Positions 1-7,378 of a stretch of 35,560 bases of DNA are shown here, in pieces; position 1 is the stretch's first letter, and every line of letters starts with the position of its first letter. The notes under the pieces are model-generated. The model saw only the letters and a list, made by a program, of their open reading frames with translations. It did not search any database and was not told the origin of the DNA. Source of the DNA: Marinitoga hydrogenitolerans DSM 16785 (GTDB lineage Bacteria > Thermotogota > Thermotogae > Petrotogales > Petrotogaceae); NCBI RefSeq assembly GCF_900129175.1, contig NZ_FQUI01000023.1, positions 1 through 35,560 on the forward strand, written 5' to 3'. The translations under genes were made by a program, and so were the position numbers.

Positions 1-8
1 TATAAATA

Positions 9-36
9 AAAAAAGCAGCCAAATGGCTGCTTTTTT
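9..36 (-). terminator. Intrinsic terminator of the Leu-fMet-Met tRNA operon
   Basis: A 12-bp stem (9-20 with 25-36) with a 4-base loop. Read on the minus strand it ends in a T-rich run. It starts directly at the encoded CCA end of tRNA-Met, so the A of CCA (position 36) is also the first stem base. That leaves almost no 3' trailer and fits a rho-independent end for the tRNA operon. Confidence 0.8.
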
Positions 37-112
37 GGTGGCGGCGAAGAGACTCGAACTCTTGACACTGCGGGTATGAACCGCATGCTCTAGCCAACTG
101 AGCTACGCCGCC
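36..112 (-). tRNA. tRNA-Met (CAU), elongator
   Basis: Cloverleaf of 77 nt with acceptor stem GGCGGCG/CGCCGCC, D-loop TAGCTCAGTTGGCTAGAGC, anticodon arm GCGG-TTCATAC-CCGC and T-arm GAG-TTCGAGT-CTC. CCA is encoded at 38-36. The loop TTCATAC and full 1:72 pairing mark it as the elongator rather than the initiator. It is the last gene of a three-tRNA operon. A tRNA-Ile with a modified CAU anticodon is less likely from the stem sequence. Confidence 0.93.
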
Positions 113-122
113 ATAAAAAAAA

Positions 123-199
<77 letters not shown>

Positions 200-232
200 C
201 CGCATATGTTGTAGTACAGAGTAAAAATAAAA

Positions 233-321
233 TGGTGCCGAGGGTGGGACTTGAACCCACACGAGTGTCTCCACCCAACGGATTTTAAGTCCGCAGCGTC
301 TGCCAATTCCGCCACCTCGGC
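233..321 (-). tRNA. tRNA-Leu (UAA)
   Basis: 89-nt class II tRNA with a long variable arm and acceptor stem GCCGAGG/CCTCGGC. The anticodon loop contains TTAA, giving anticodon UAA, and CCA is encoded (235-233). It is the first gene of the minus-strand tRNA operon, directly behind a consensus promoter. The acceptor stem is the same as in the tRNA-Leu(GAG) at 1587-1674. Confidence 0.95.
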
Positions 322-352
322 ATTCCCATTTCTTCCTTATTTAACCGTATTT

Positions 353-381
353 ATTTTATCATCTTTTATCCTTTTTGTCAA
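353..381 (-). promoter_or_regulatory. Promoter of the Leu-fMet-Met tRNA operon
   Basis: Minus strand: TTGACA (381-376), 17-base spacer, TAAAAT (358-353). This is a near-consensus housekeeping sigma promoter placing the start near 346, about 25 bases before tRNA-Leu. It lies in the gap behind the stop codon of the ABC-like gene. Confidence 0.85.
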
Positions 382-392
382 TACTTTCTTCG

Positions 393-1148
393 TTACAAGT
401 TTTTAAAATTATTTTGTTTGAAATTAATAATAAATTCCTTTGGTATTGAATCAAAAACAATTTTTCCTTCTTTCAAAACAATAATTCTATTACATATATC
501 AAGATATCTAAATAAATTTCTTGTTGCAAATATCAAAATTCTATTTTGATTTATATCTAATATAACATCCTTAATTTTTTTCAATAAAACATCATCTATA
601 TGATCCAAAATAGAATCAAACATAAATACTTTAGGGTTTTGTGCTAAAGAAACAAAAAGTAATAATGATAATTTATCAGCACTTGACCAATTTGATAAAT
701 CATTATAATATTTTAAACTTTTTAAATCTATAAATTTATCCATTAAATCTAATTTTTTTAATAAAGAAATATGTTCATATGATAAATTCTGTGGAGTAAT
801 CCCCAACGAAACTTTTAATAACTCTTTTAGTGATATATAATTTAAATTTTGCAAATATTGAGGTTCAGTATATGTTATATTACTTCTTAAATATCTTTTA
901 TCCTGTTCTCTAACATCTTTACCTCTATATTTTATATCCCCTTTTCCATACACGTTACTAAATAATTCTTCATTCAAGTGAACAAAAGAACGCAACAAAG
1001 CAGATTTACCGGAATTCCTTTCCCCATAAATCAAAACAGATTCATTATTGTATAAATTTAAATTAATTGATTTCAATACTTCTCTATTATTCATATATAA
1101 TGAAAAATCTCTTATTTCAATAATAGGTTTCTCTTCTTCAAAATACAT
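393..1148 (-). CDS. Degenerate ABC-type ATPase (PstB-like), probably without ATPase activity
   Basis: A 251-residue protein with the length and order of a single ABC nucleotide-binding domain. It has an intact Walker A (GERNSGKS, residues 42-49) and a Q-loop glutamine near 97. The signature motif is degraded (LSNWSSADK, 151-159). Walker B reads VFMFDS with Ser179 where the catalytic Glu should be. The switch His region reads IFATRN, without His. It probably binds ATP but hydrolyses it poorly. The sequence recalls phosphate-transport PstB proteins, but no permease is adjacent. I chose the ATG at 1148 because GGGTGA lies 5 bases before it; a GTG at 1157 overlapping the upstream stop (GTGA) would add three residues. 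It is coupled to the small gene upstream. Family is sure; function is unknown. Confidence 0.8.
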   Translation of the reverse strand: MYFEEEKPIIEIRDFSLYMNNREVLKSINLNLYNNESVLIYGERNSGKSALLRSFVHLNEELFSNVYGKGDIKYRGKDVREQDKRYLRSNITYTEPQYLQNLNYISLKELLKVSLGITPQNLSYEHISLLKKLDLMDKFIDLKSLKYYNDLSNWSSADKLSLLLFVSLAQNPKVFMFDSILDHIDDVLLKKIKDVILDINQNRILIFATRNLFRYLDICNRIIVLKEGKIVFDSIPKEFIINFKQNNFKNL

Positions 1149-1153
1149 GCAAT

Positions 1154-1327
1154 TCACCCATTATTTTTTAATTCTTCTTTTTTATTTTTAGAGTTAACAT
1201 TTTGAATGGAATTAAAGAATCTTTTCTTTGTAAAATTTTCTAACTCTTCCTCATTTTCAATATCTTTTATCTGTTTTAAAAAATCATATTGTGACAAGAT
1301 ATTTATTTTATCTGTTTTGTATTCCAT
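1154..1327 (-). CDS. Small uncharacterised protein (57 aa), coupled to the degenerate ABC ATPase
   Basis: Starts MEYKTDKINILSQYDF and ends KEELKNNG. It has an excellent ribosome-binding site, GGAGGTG, 5 bases before the ATG. The protein is highly charged and probably helical, with no membrane segment or signal peptide. Its stop codon touches the start region of the ABC-like gene, so the two are almost certainly translated together. The strong Shine-Dalgarno and tight coupling make it a real gene despite its size. I do not recognise the family; a regulator or partner of the ABC-like protein is only a guess. Confidence 0.65.
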   Translation of the reverse strand: MEYKTDKINILSQYDFLKQIKDIENEEELENFTKKRFFNSIQNVNSKNKKEELKNNG

Positions 1328-1500
1328 CAAAACACCTCCTTATCTTATAATAATACAAAAATATATACATGATTTTGAAAGAATATTTATTTTACCAACA
1401 CTATTTGTAAATTTTTTATTATTTCTCAAAAATATAATATTATATGAACGTTTAAATTTAATAGTTTTAAGGTTTGGATAATAAATAATAAATAATACAT

Positions 1501-1525
1501 CACAACAACATTACTTGTTGTTGTG
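1501..1525. repeat. Perfect 10-bp inverted repeat upstream of the tRNA-Leu(GAG) promoter
   Basis: CACAACAACA (1501-1510), 5-base spacer, TGTTGTTGTG (1516-1525). It lies between the divergent small ORF and the tRNA-Leu promoter, 21 bases before the -35 box. It is not followed by a T-run, so it is not an evident terminator. An operator or upstream element is possible. Confidence 0.5.
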
Positions 1526-1546
1526 AAAAGCTTTTTAAAATTACTC

Positions 1547-1575
1547 TTGACAAAAATAAAAAGTTGTTGTATAAT
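1547..1575 (+). promoter_or_regulatory. Promoter of tRNA-Leu(GAG)
   Basis: TTGACA (1547-1552), 17-base spacer, TATAAT (1570-1575): a perfect housekeeping consensus. The expected start is near 1582, five bases before the tRNA. Confidence 0.92.
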
Positions 1576-1586
1576 ATTGAAGGCTT

Positions 1587-1674
1587 GCCGAGGTGGTGGA
1601 ATCGGCAGACACGCATGGTTGAGGGCCATGTGGGAATTTATCCCGTGCGGGTTCAAGTCCCGCCCTCGGCACCA
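1587..1674 (+). tRNA. tRNA-Leu (GAG)
   Basis: 88-nt class II tRNA with acceptor GCCGAGG/CCTCGGC. The anticodon arm is GCATGG-TTGAGGG-CCATGT, giving anticodon GAG. It has a long variable arm, and CCA is encoded (1672-1674). It is transcribed alone from the consensus promoter in front and ends at the hairpin 1684-1713. Confidence 0.95.
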
Positions 1675-1683
1675 ATTAAAAAA

Positions 1684-1713
1684 GGGAAAACCTATTTGTT
1701 CAAAGGTTTTCCC
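1684..1713. terminator. Bidirectional terminator between tRNA-Leu and the flippase gene
   Basis: GGGAAAACCT (1684-1693) pairs perfectly with AGGTTTTCCC (1704-1713) around a 10-base loop. It is followed by a T-rich tail on the plus strand and preceded by an A-run that serves the converging minus-strand operon. Confidence 0.85.
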
Positions 1714-1720
1714 TTTTTCT

Positions 1721-2713
1721 TTATTTTTTTAACTTTTTAGGTGTTCTATGATTCAATACTACCACTATTCCACCTATTATCAAAACATAATAGTAAGTTA
1801 TAAATCTCCATAAAACTAAAATCGCGCTCATCTTTTCAGGGGTTAACATATCAGAAAACACTAAATAAAATATACCTTCAGCACCACCTGATGTCCCTGG
1901 TGTTGGTATAATTGATGAAGTTACTTGTGTTATTAATGATTTAAAAATCAAGTTTAATGTGCTATTATAACTAAAACCTTTTAAAACAATTGGTAAAATA
2001 AGAAATGAACAAGAAAATTGCAAAACACTCAAAAGAAATATAATAATTATTTTTCCTAACTTTTTTGATTCTAATTTAAATACATCTATAAACACCTTTA
2101 CTTTTGAAATTATTTCATCTGTATATTTTTCTGGATTTTTTAATACGCCAATTTTTTTTAGAGCTTTTACAAAAAATAGTGTAGTATTGATGGCAGCTTT
2201 TTGATTAATTACATAAAATATTATCAAAAAAACCGCTAATGAATTCAATAATATACCTAAAATAATACCTGTTGTAATTGTAGATGAAAAATGATAAAAA
2301 GAATATATTGCTGCTATAGTACCTAAAAATGCCATATTTATCTGGAAAATAAACGTTTTAAAAAGAATGGTTGCTGTAGCTTTTCCAGGATCGATACCAT
2401 ATTTTGAAATATATAATATTTGAAATGGCTGACCTCCAGTATAAAATGGAGTTAAATAACTATAAAATTGGCCTATTAGTGTGAAATTTAATGACTGTTT
2501 TAAAGAAATGTTTTTTAATAATAACTTTATTACCAAACTTTCAATAAACCATTTGGTTGTAATTAATAAAAATCCGTAGAATAAAAATATATAATTGTAC
2601 CCAAAAAAAGATTGGATACTGTTTGTAAATCCTATTGTTACTGAAATTAATATAAAAACTACTGCTGTTGCTATTAATGCAAACAAAAAACCATATAAAT
2701 ATTTTTTTTTCAT
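1721..2713 (-). CDS. Flippase-like integral membrane protein (UPF0104 / LPG-synthase TM-domain family)
   Basis: A 330-residue, highly hydrophobic protein with about eight membrane spans, starting with a span at residues 5-30. It carries the family landmarks GGQPFQ (about residue 95) and PTPGTSGGAEG (about residue 275). The family covers the membrane part of lysylphosphatidylglycerol synthase and proteins thought to move lipids or lipid-linked sugars; the substrate cannot be read from sequence. It is the last gene of the surE-def-fmt operon, its ATG lying one base after the upstream stop. A paralogue with the same two motifs is at 22228-23235, inside a glycosyltransferase cluster. Confidence 0.82.
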   Translation of the reverse strand: MKKKYLYGFLFALIATAVVFILISVTIGFTNSIQSFFGYNYIFLFYGFLLITTKWFIESLVIKLLLKNISLKQSLNFTLIGQFYSYLTPFYTGGQPFQILYISKYGIDPGKATATILFKTFIFQINMAFLGTIAAIYSFYHFSSTITTGIILGILLNSLAVFLIIFYVINQKAAINTTLFFVKALKKIGVLKNPEKYTDEIISKVKVFIDVFKLESKKLGKIIIIFLLSVLQFSCSFLILPIVLKGFSYNSTLNLIFKSLITQVTSSIIPTPGTSGGAEGIFYLVFSDMLTPEKMSAILVLWRFITYYYVLIIGGIVVVLNHRTPKKLKK

Positions 2714-2714
2714 A

Positions 2715-2930
2715 TTAATATTTTAATTCAAATCCCTTTGTTTTTAATTTATTACTAATTTCTTCTCTTGATATTTTTTCATCATCATATGTTAATTCAA
2801 CTGCTCCAAATGCTTTTTCTACCTTGAATTTTATAATTCCATCGATTCCCTTTAAAATTTCTTCTATAATTTCAGCATCTTTTTCGTTTTTATATCCCTT
2901 TATCATATACATATTAAATGTTTTTGCCAT
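2715..2930 (-). CDS. Small HMA-like (heavy-metal-associated fold) protein without the CxxC motif
   Basis: A 71-residue soluble protein with the beta-alpha-beta-beta-alpha-beta pattern of HMA domains: MYMIKGY at the first strand, IIEEILKGIDGI as the first helix, KVEKAFGAVELTYDD for strands two and three, and a final helix before GFELKY. The metal-binding CxxC that should follow the first strand is absent, so ordinary copper or cadmium binding is unlikely. I take the ATG at 2930, which has GGGGTG placed six bases before it, rather than the GTG at 2939 that overlaps fmt. It sits between fmt and the flippase gene in a tight operon. Function is unknown. Confidence 0.65.
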   Translation of the reverse strand: MAKTFNMYMIKGYKNEKDAEIIEEILKGIDGIIKFKVEKAFGAVELTYDDEKISREEISNKLKTKGFELKY

Positions 2931-2931
2931 T

Positions 2932-3876
2932 TTACTCACCCCTTTTTATATTTTTTAATATATCTCCAATTTTAATTTTTCTTCCGTTAAAAGCATCAAT
3001 TATATTAACTGCTTTTTTTCCTGGAAATTGAATCTTTCTTATCTTTATGCTACCTTTTCCAGTAGAAACCTCTGCGCCAGTTTTATTTATATTTAGTATT
3101 TTCCCAGGGATATCTGTTTCAATACTGCCCAAAGAAACATCAAACAACTTAATAATTTGCTCATTTAATAAGCATTTAGCTCCCGGAATGGGATCATAAG
3201 CTCTGATTTTGTTAAATACCTTTTCGTTAGATTCGAACCAGTTGATATACGTATCTTCCACAGATATTTTATTTGCGTATGTTGCTTTTAAATCATCTTG
3301 GAAAATTAATTTTTTTGTATATTTTTCAAAATTAATTAAGAACTCTAATAAAGATTCACTTCCTATTTTAGCTAATCTGTTGTATAAACTTTCAAAATTA
3401 TCTTCTAAATATATAGGAGTTTCTTTAATATATGCTATAGGTCCAGCATCTAATGCTTCTACAATTTTAAAAATAGAAATTCCTGTTTTTGTTTCTCCAT
3501 TTTCTAGGGCTCTTTGGATAGGAGCTGCCCCTCTATATCTCGGTAATAATGATGCGTGAACATTCCAACATCCTAATTTTGGTAAATTAATAACATTTTT
3601 CTTTAATATTTTACCATAAGCTACGGTAATTATTATATCAGGATTCAATTTTTTTAATGCTTCAAATCCAGATTTAACATTTACACTTTTTGGTTGGAAA
3701 ACTGGAATATTATTTTCCTGAGCAATAATTTTCACTGGTGTAGGTAAAAGTTTTTTTCCTCTTCCTTTAGGTTTATCTGGTTGTGAAAAAACCCCTACAA
3801 TATTAAAATTATTATCTATCAATTTTTTTAAATGTATAGCTGCAAAATCAGGTGTCCCCATAAATACTATTCTCAT
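2932..3876 (-). CDS. fmt: Methionyl-tRNA formyltransferase
   Basis: Formylates Met-tRNA(fMet) using 10-formyl-tetrahydrofolate, as needed for bacterial initiation. The 314-residue length is normal. The N-terminus MRIVFMGTPDFAA is a hallmark. The catalytic region shows NVHASLLPRYRGAAPIQ (about 107-123), with the conserved Asn and His, and later GISIFKIVEALDAGPI with the active-site Asp. The C-terminal OB-like domain carries YDPIPGAKC. It overlaps def by four bases (ATGA), so the formylation and deformylation enzymes are translationally coupled. The substrate, initiator tRNA-fMet, is encoded at 123-199. Confidence 0.97.
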   Translation of the reverse strand: MRIVFMGTPDFAAIHLKKLIDNNFNIVGVFSQPDKPKGRGKKLLPTPVKIIAQENNIPVFQPKSVNVKSGFEALKKLNPDIIITVAYGKILKKNVINLPKLGCWNVHASLLPRYRGAAPIQRALENGETKTGISIFKIVEALDAGPIAYIKETPIYLEDNFESLYNRLAKIGSESLLEFLINFEKYTKKLIFQDDLKATYANKISVEDTYINWFESNEKVFNKIRAYDPIPGAKCLLNEQIIKLFDVSLGSIETDIPGKILNINKTGAEVSTGKGSIKIRKIQFPGKKAVNIIDAFNGRKIKIGDILKNIKRGE

Positions 3877-4403
3877 TTTATTTCTAACTCCCCCAATTCT
3901 TTTGCTAATTTTCTTCCTTCTTTCATTAAATCTTTTATTTTACCTTTAACTTTAGCTTTTGTTGCTGTACTTACTTTATCAATAAATAAAGTTCCGCCAA
4001 GATGGTCATATTCATGTTGAAAAATCCTTGCAGTATATTCATGTAATTCTTCTTCAATTTCTTCACCATTTTCATTGGTATATTTTACCCTAATACCTTC
4101 AGGTCTTTTCACATTTAAAAATATGCCTGGTATACTCAAACACCCCTCTTCAAATATAACCTCGTCACCTAAAAATTCCAAAATTTCTGGATTTATTACT
4201 TTTCTTAAGTTTTTTCCATCATCCATTATAAAAAATTTTTTACTAATACCAACTTGTGGTGCAGCTAATCCGACACCATCTTCTTTATACATAACTTCTG
4301 TCATTATATCTAATAACTCTCTAAATTTATCATCTATGTTTTCAACTTTAGTTGCTTTTTTTCTTAAAACAGGATCTCCTATTATCCTAACCTTTAAATC
4401 CAT
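3873..4403 (-). CDS. def: Peptide deformylase
   Basis: Removes the N-formyl group from nascent proteins. All three signature motifs are present in 176 residues: GVGLAAPQVG (about 43-52), EGCLS (about 91-95) with the metal-binding Cys, and QHEYDHLGG (about 133-141) with the HExxH metal ligands and catalytic Glu. It starts inside the last codons of surE (17-base overlap) and overlaps fmt by four bases. The def-fmt pairing is widespread in bacteria, which supports the call. Confidence 0.97.
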   Translation of the reverse strand: MDLKVRIIGDPVLRKKATKVENIDDKFRELLDIMTEVMYKEDGVGLAAPQVGISKKFFIMDDGKNLRKVINPEILEFLGDEVIFEEGCLSIPGIFLNVKRPEGIRVKYTNENGEEIEEELHEYTARIFQHEYDHLGGTLFIDKVSTATKAKVKGKIKDLMKEGRKLAKELGELEIK

Positions 4404-5166
4404 TGTTTTCCTCCTCTATATTTTTTATTAATTTATTCATATAATCATAATCTGTTAAAAAAGATTTAATAGGTGTTATTGAAACATAATTTTCTTTTAA
4501 AACAAAATAGTCTGAATCTTCTGCATTATCATCTTCTATTATTTCTCCTAACATCCAATAATATGTATTTCCATAGGGATCTTTTCTTGGTTCAAAATAA
4601 TCTTTATATCGCCTTTTACTCTGTCTGGTAATTTTATATCCCCTAATCTCAGAATAATCTACATTAGGAACATTAATATTCAAAGCACTAAATTCAGGCA
4701 TATTAATAATACTATTATTTTCTAAAAAATCCAAAATAAATTTTGCTGCCGTTTTATAATTAGGATTTTGATAGTTTGCTGATGAAATTGCTATTGATGG
4801 ATATCCATTTAACGAACCTTCTAGTGCTCCAGAAACAGTTCCTGAATATAATAAATCTGTACCTAAATTTGGACCTTTATTAATACCACTAATTATTATA
4901 TCAAACTTTATATCTTTATATATAGCTTCCAATCCTAACTTAACACAATCTGCTGGAGTTCCATTTACAGCATAACCCAAAAACTCATCATTTAAAAATA
5001 TTTTCTTTGCCCATAATGGGTTCCTAATTGTAATTGCATGACCTGTAGCACTTCTTTCGACATCAGGAGCTACCACATAAACATTATATTTTTTTTCCAA
5101 TTCCTTTTTTAATATAAAAATTCCTGGTGCCATAATTCCATCATCGTTTGTTACAAGAATATTCAT
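4387..5166 (-). CDS. surE: 5'/3'-nucleotidase SurE
   Basis: A metal-dependent nucleoside monophosphate phosphatase, known from Thermotoga maritima and many bacteria. The N-terminus ILVTNDDGIMAPG contains the conserved Asn-Asp-Asp metal-binding motif. DVERSATGHAIT, GTPADCVKLGL and SGINKGPNLGTDLLYSGTV are the other conserved blocks. At 259 residues it is normal for the family. It is the first gene of the surE-def-fmt-HMA-flippase operon; its leader contains an extended -10 promoter and a 13-bp dyad at 5236-5277. All expected catalytic motifs are present. Confidence 0.96.
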   Translation of the reverse strand: MNILVTNDDGIMAPGIFILKKELEKKYNVYVVAPDVERSATGHAITIRNPLWAKKIFLNDEFLGYAVNGTPADCVKLGLEAIYKDIKFDIIISGINKGPNLGTDLLYSGTVSGALEGSLNGYPSIAISSANYQNPNYKTAAKFILDFLENNSIINMPEFSALNINVPNVDYSEIRGYKITRQSKRRYKDYFEPRKDPYGNTYYWMLGEIIEDDNAEDSDYFVLKENYVSITPIKSFLTDYDYMNKLIKNIEEENNGFKG

Positions 5167-5226
5167 AATATCACCTCACGTTTACAATTTAAAAAAGATA
5201 TACTAAAAATCTTTCTAAGCTATATT

Positions 5227-5235
5227 ATTATACCA
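5227..5235 (-). promoter_or_regulatory. Extended -10 promoter of the surE operon
   Basis: Minus strand TGGTATAAT (5235-5227), a TGn-extended -10, about 50 bases before the surE start. There is no good -35 box; the -35 position falls within the spacer of the dyad 5236-5277. Confidence 0.7.
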
Positions 5236-5277
5236 TTCAAAGTTTAAAAAAGAGGATTAGTTGCTTTAAACTTTGAA
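5236..5277. promoter_or_regulatory. 13-bp perfect dyad directly upstream of the surE -10 element
   Basis: TTCAAAGTTTAAA (5236-5248) and its exact complement TTTAAACTTTGAA (5265-5277) lie around a 16-base spacer. The dyad abuts the TGG of the surE extended -10 and covers its -35 region. That position suits an activator or repressor site better than a terminator, because no gene reads into it from either side. Confidence 0.55.
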
Positions 5278-5390
5278 GAAATATATTCTGAGAAAATTAA
5301 TACCGTATATTTAGTAAAAATTGTTATTTATATAACTTGAAAATTTAAAAAAAATATGATAATATCCTTATGCAGTTTTTTGAGTTATTA

Positions 5391-5404
5391 TGCTATAATA
5401 TAAT
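5391..5404 (+). promoter_or_regulatory. Probable promoter of the membrane protein-BMP transporter unit
   Basis: TGCTATAAT (5391-5399) is a TGn-extended -10, overlapped by a second TATAAT (5399-5404). No convincing -35 was found. The following gene has AGGAGGTG at 5424-5431 before a GTG start at 5437. Together with the surE promoter this explains the 270-base divergent gap 5167-5436, in which no gene was found. Confidence 0.6.
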
Positions 5405-5436
5405 CACAGTGATGAAAATTTTTAGGAGGTGCTTTT

Positions 5437-7374
5437 GTGAAAAAGATTGGTTTATTAATAGTATTTTCTTTTATAGCTTTAAGCATATTTTCTTTAAATA
5501 TGTCTGAAATAAAAAATTCTTACGTGAATTATATCGAGCAGTATAACAATCATTCAGAAGAACTTCAATGGTTTTTTGAAGAATTGAAAAATATGGGATT
5601 GTATAAATTTTATAAAACTCAAATGGTTGGGAGTGCTGAATATACTGATAGGCCATCATATATTTCAAAACACCTTTCCTCTATCGCAGAAGAGCATAAA
5701 TTTACTTCTTTAGAAAATGAAATTGCATTTGCTGGTTTTCTCGCTTATGTTCAAAGCGATTTGGCCGGAAAGTCTTTAAAAGAAGAGACTATTAGATCGT
5801 TACCTGCATTTTATTTAGCTTTAGAAGAATATTCAAGTTATTTACAAGATACTGGTTTTTTATACATAAAAAACACTATTGCTTATTCTCTTGGTTTGGT
5901 AAAAGAAACTCCAAATCAATCATTAACAAAAGTAAGAATGAAAAACAGACGAGCAAAGTTAGAAGCACCTGAATACTATATCTATGAAGGAAGTCCTGAT
6001 CCTTTCTTTGATGACATTATAAGTAAAAATAAGGAAATACTTGAAAATGGAATAAAAGAAATTTCTACAATGAAAATAACAGGTGAAGATTTAGAAATTG
6101 AAATAGATGATCTTGCTTCACAGGTACTATCGTTTGTTCCAGATACCATAAGAAACGATACTTTAGAAGTTATAAATATTTTTTTAAATAATGCTGAAAT
6201 TAAGAAAAGCAAAAGTTGGATCCGTTTTGTTGTGTATTTTATCTTAATTATATTAATTTATTTTTTGAAAAACAAAAATTTTTATCAATGGCTATTCTTA
6301 GGTATAGCTATTAGCGAAATCGTTTATATATTAAATTATTTTGATTTTTCAAAAGACATAATTACTGCTTTTATATATGGTTCTTTTTTAATTTTAGCTT
6401 TTTCTTTGATTTTGATTACGATGTTCTTCCAAGCATTCGGTAGAAATGTACATTGGTTAAAAAGAATAATAAATATTTCTTTAATTGTATTATTTGTATT
6501 ATTAATGAATATTCCATTGTTTAAAAATATTGAAGAAATAAAAATGGAAAATAATACTGGTTTCCATAATTCTATTATGCAAAAGACTTTATTGAATGAT
6601 GTCCTGGTTTATCCATATACGTTTGTAAACAAAGATGTTGCTTATATTGGTTCTCAACTTTCTGCTGAATATTCTGATGTCAGAAATTTATATAATTCTG
6701 CTTTAAAAAAGTTTTTATTAGATTCAGGTAAAAATAAAATATTAGATTATTTAAATTTTGAAGATGGAAGAGTTTCTATCGACTTAATAAAAGAAGGAAT
6801 GTATATTGAAAATTATGAAGTTTATTCAAAATTAACTGATAACTTCAAAAAATATATAGATGATTTTGAAAAAAATTCTCAAAAAAGATATGATAATATC
6901 AATAAAGGATTAGAACAATATAATGAGAATGTGATTAATATTCTTAAATATTCAGATGAAGATTTTAAAGAATTATTACAAAAAACATTAGAGTCAAAAC
7001 TCATAAAATCAAGTGTTTTAATAAATTATAAATCTAAATTATTAGATGTATTTTCAAAAAATATGAATTTCTCTATTAATGTTAAACCAATGATTACTGA
7101 TTGGGGAACAAAGGTGTTATTACTTTTAATTTTAGGCTTTTTATATTTCTTTTTAAATGAAAAATTGCCATTTAAAATAATTGGATTAACGATTATGACT
7201 ATTGCGTCTATTTTATCTTTTATAAAACCAACAACAATACATATTTTATCCGAATTTAAATATCCTGTTTTAAATGCTCAAACTTTTAGTGTAAACATTT
7301 TATTTGGTTTCATAATGTTGATATTTACCGCATTTAGCGGATTATTAATCATCAAATTCTATAAAGGGAGGTAA
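5437..7374 (+). CDS. Multi-pass membrane protein of unknown function
   Basis: A 645-residue protein not recognised as any known family. It has a signal-like segment (residues 1-20), a soluble helical domain (about 21-255), four membrane spans (about 262-278, 282-302, 307-332, 343-361), a second soluble and partly coiled-coil domain (about 365-550) and three more spans (about 558-573, 579-597, 617-641). The GTG start is fixed by AGGAGGTG five bases before it. It ends four bases before the BMP-family binding protein gene and shares its promoter, so a role linked to the nucleoside-type importer is plausible but unproven. No enzymatic motif was seen. The two soluble domains probably face the outside or the cytoplasm in alternation with the membrane blocks. 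Confidence 0.85.
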   Translation: MKKIGLLIVFSFIALSIFSLNMSEIKNSYVNYIEQYNNHSEELQWFFEELKNMGLYKFYKTQMVGSAEYTDRPSYISKHLSSIAEEHKFTSLENEIAFAGFLAYVQSDLAGKSLKEETIRSLPAFYLALEEYSSYLQDTGFLYIKNTIAYSLGLVKETPNQSLTKVRMKNRRAKLEAPEYYIYEGSPDPFFDDIISKNKEILENGIKEISTMKITGEDLEIEIDDLASQVLSFVPDTIRNDTLEVINIFLNNAEIKKSKSWIRFVVYFILIILIYFLKNKNFYQWLFLGIAISEIVYILNYFDFSKDIITAFIYGSFLILAFSLILITMFFQAFGRNVHWLKRIINISLIVLFVLLMNIPLFKNIEEIKMENNTGFHNSIMQKTLLNDVLVYPYTFVNKDVAYIGSQLSAEYSDVRNLYNSALKKFLLDSGKNKILDYLNFEDGRVSIDLIKEGMYIENYEVYSKLTDNFKKYIDDFEKNSQKRYDNINKGLEQYNENVINILKYSDEDFKELLQKTLESKLIKSSVLINYKSKLLDVFSKNMNFSINVKPMITDWGTKVLLLLILGFLYFFLNEKLPFKIIGLTIMTIASILSFIKPTTIHILSEFKYPVLNAQTFSVNILFGFIMLIFTAFSGLLIIKFYKGR

Positions 7375-7378
7375 GGTT

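Noticed and set aside
1523-1732. Open frames on both strands across tRNA-Leu(GAG)
   Set aside because: They run through the promoter, tRNA and terminator and have no ribosome-binding site.
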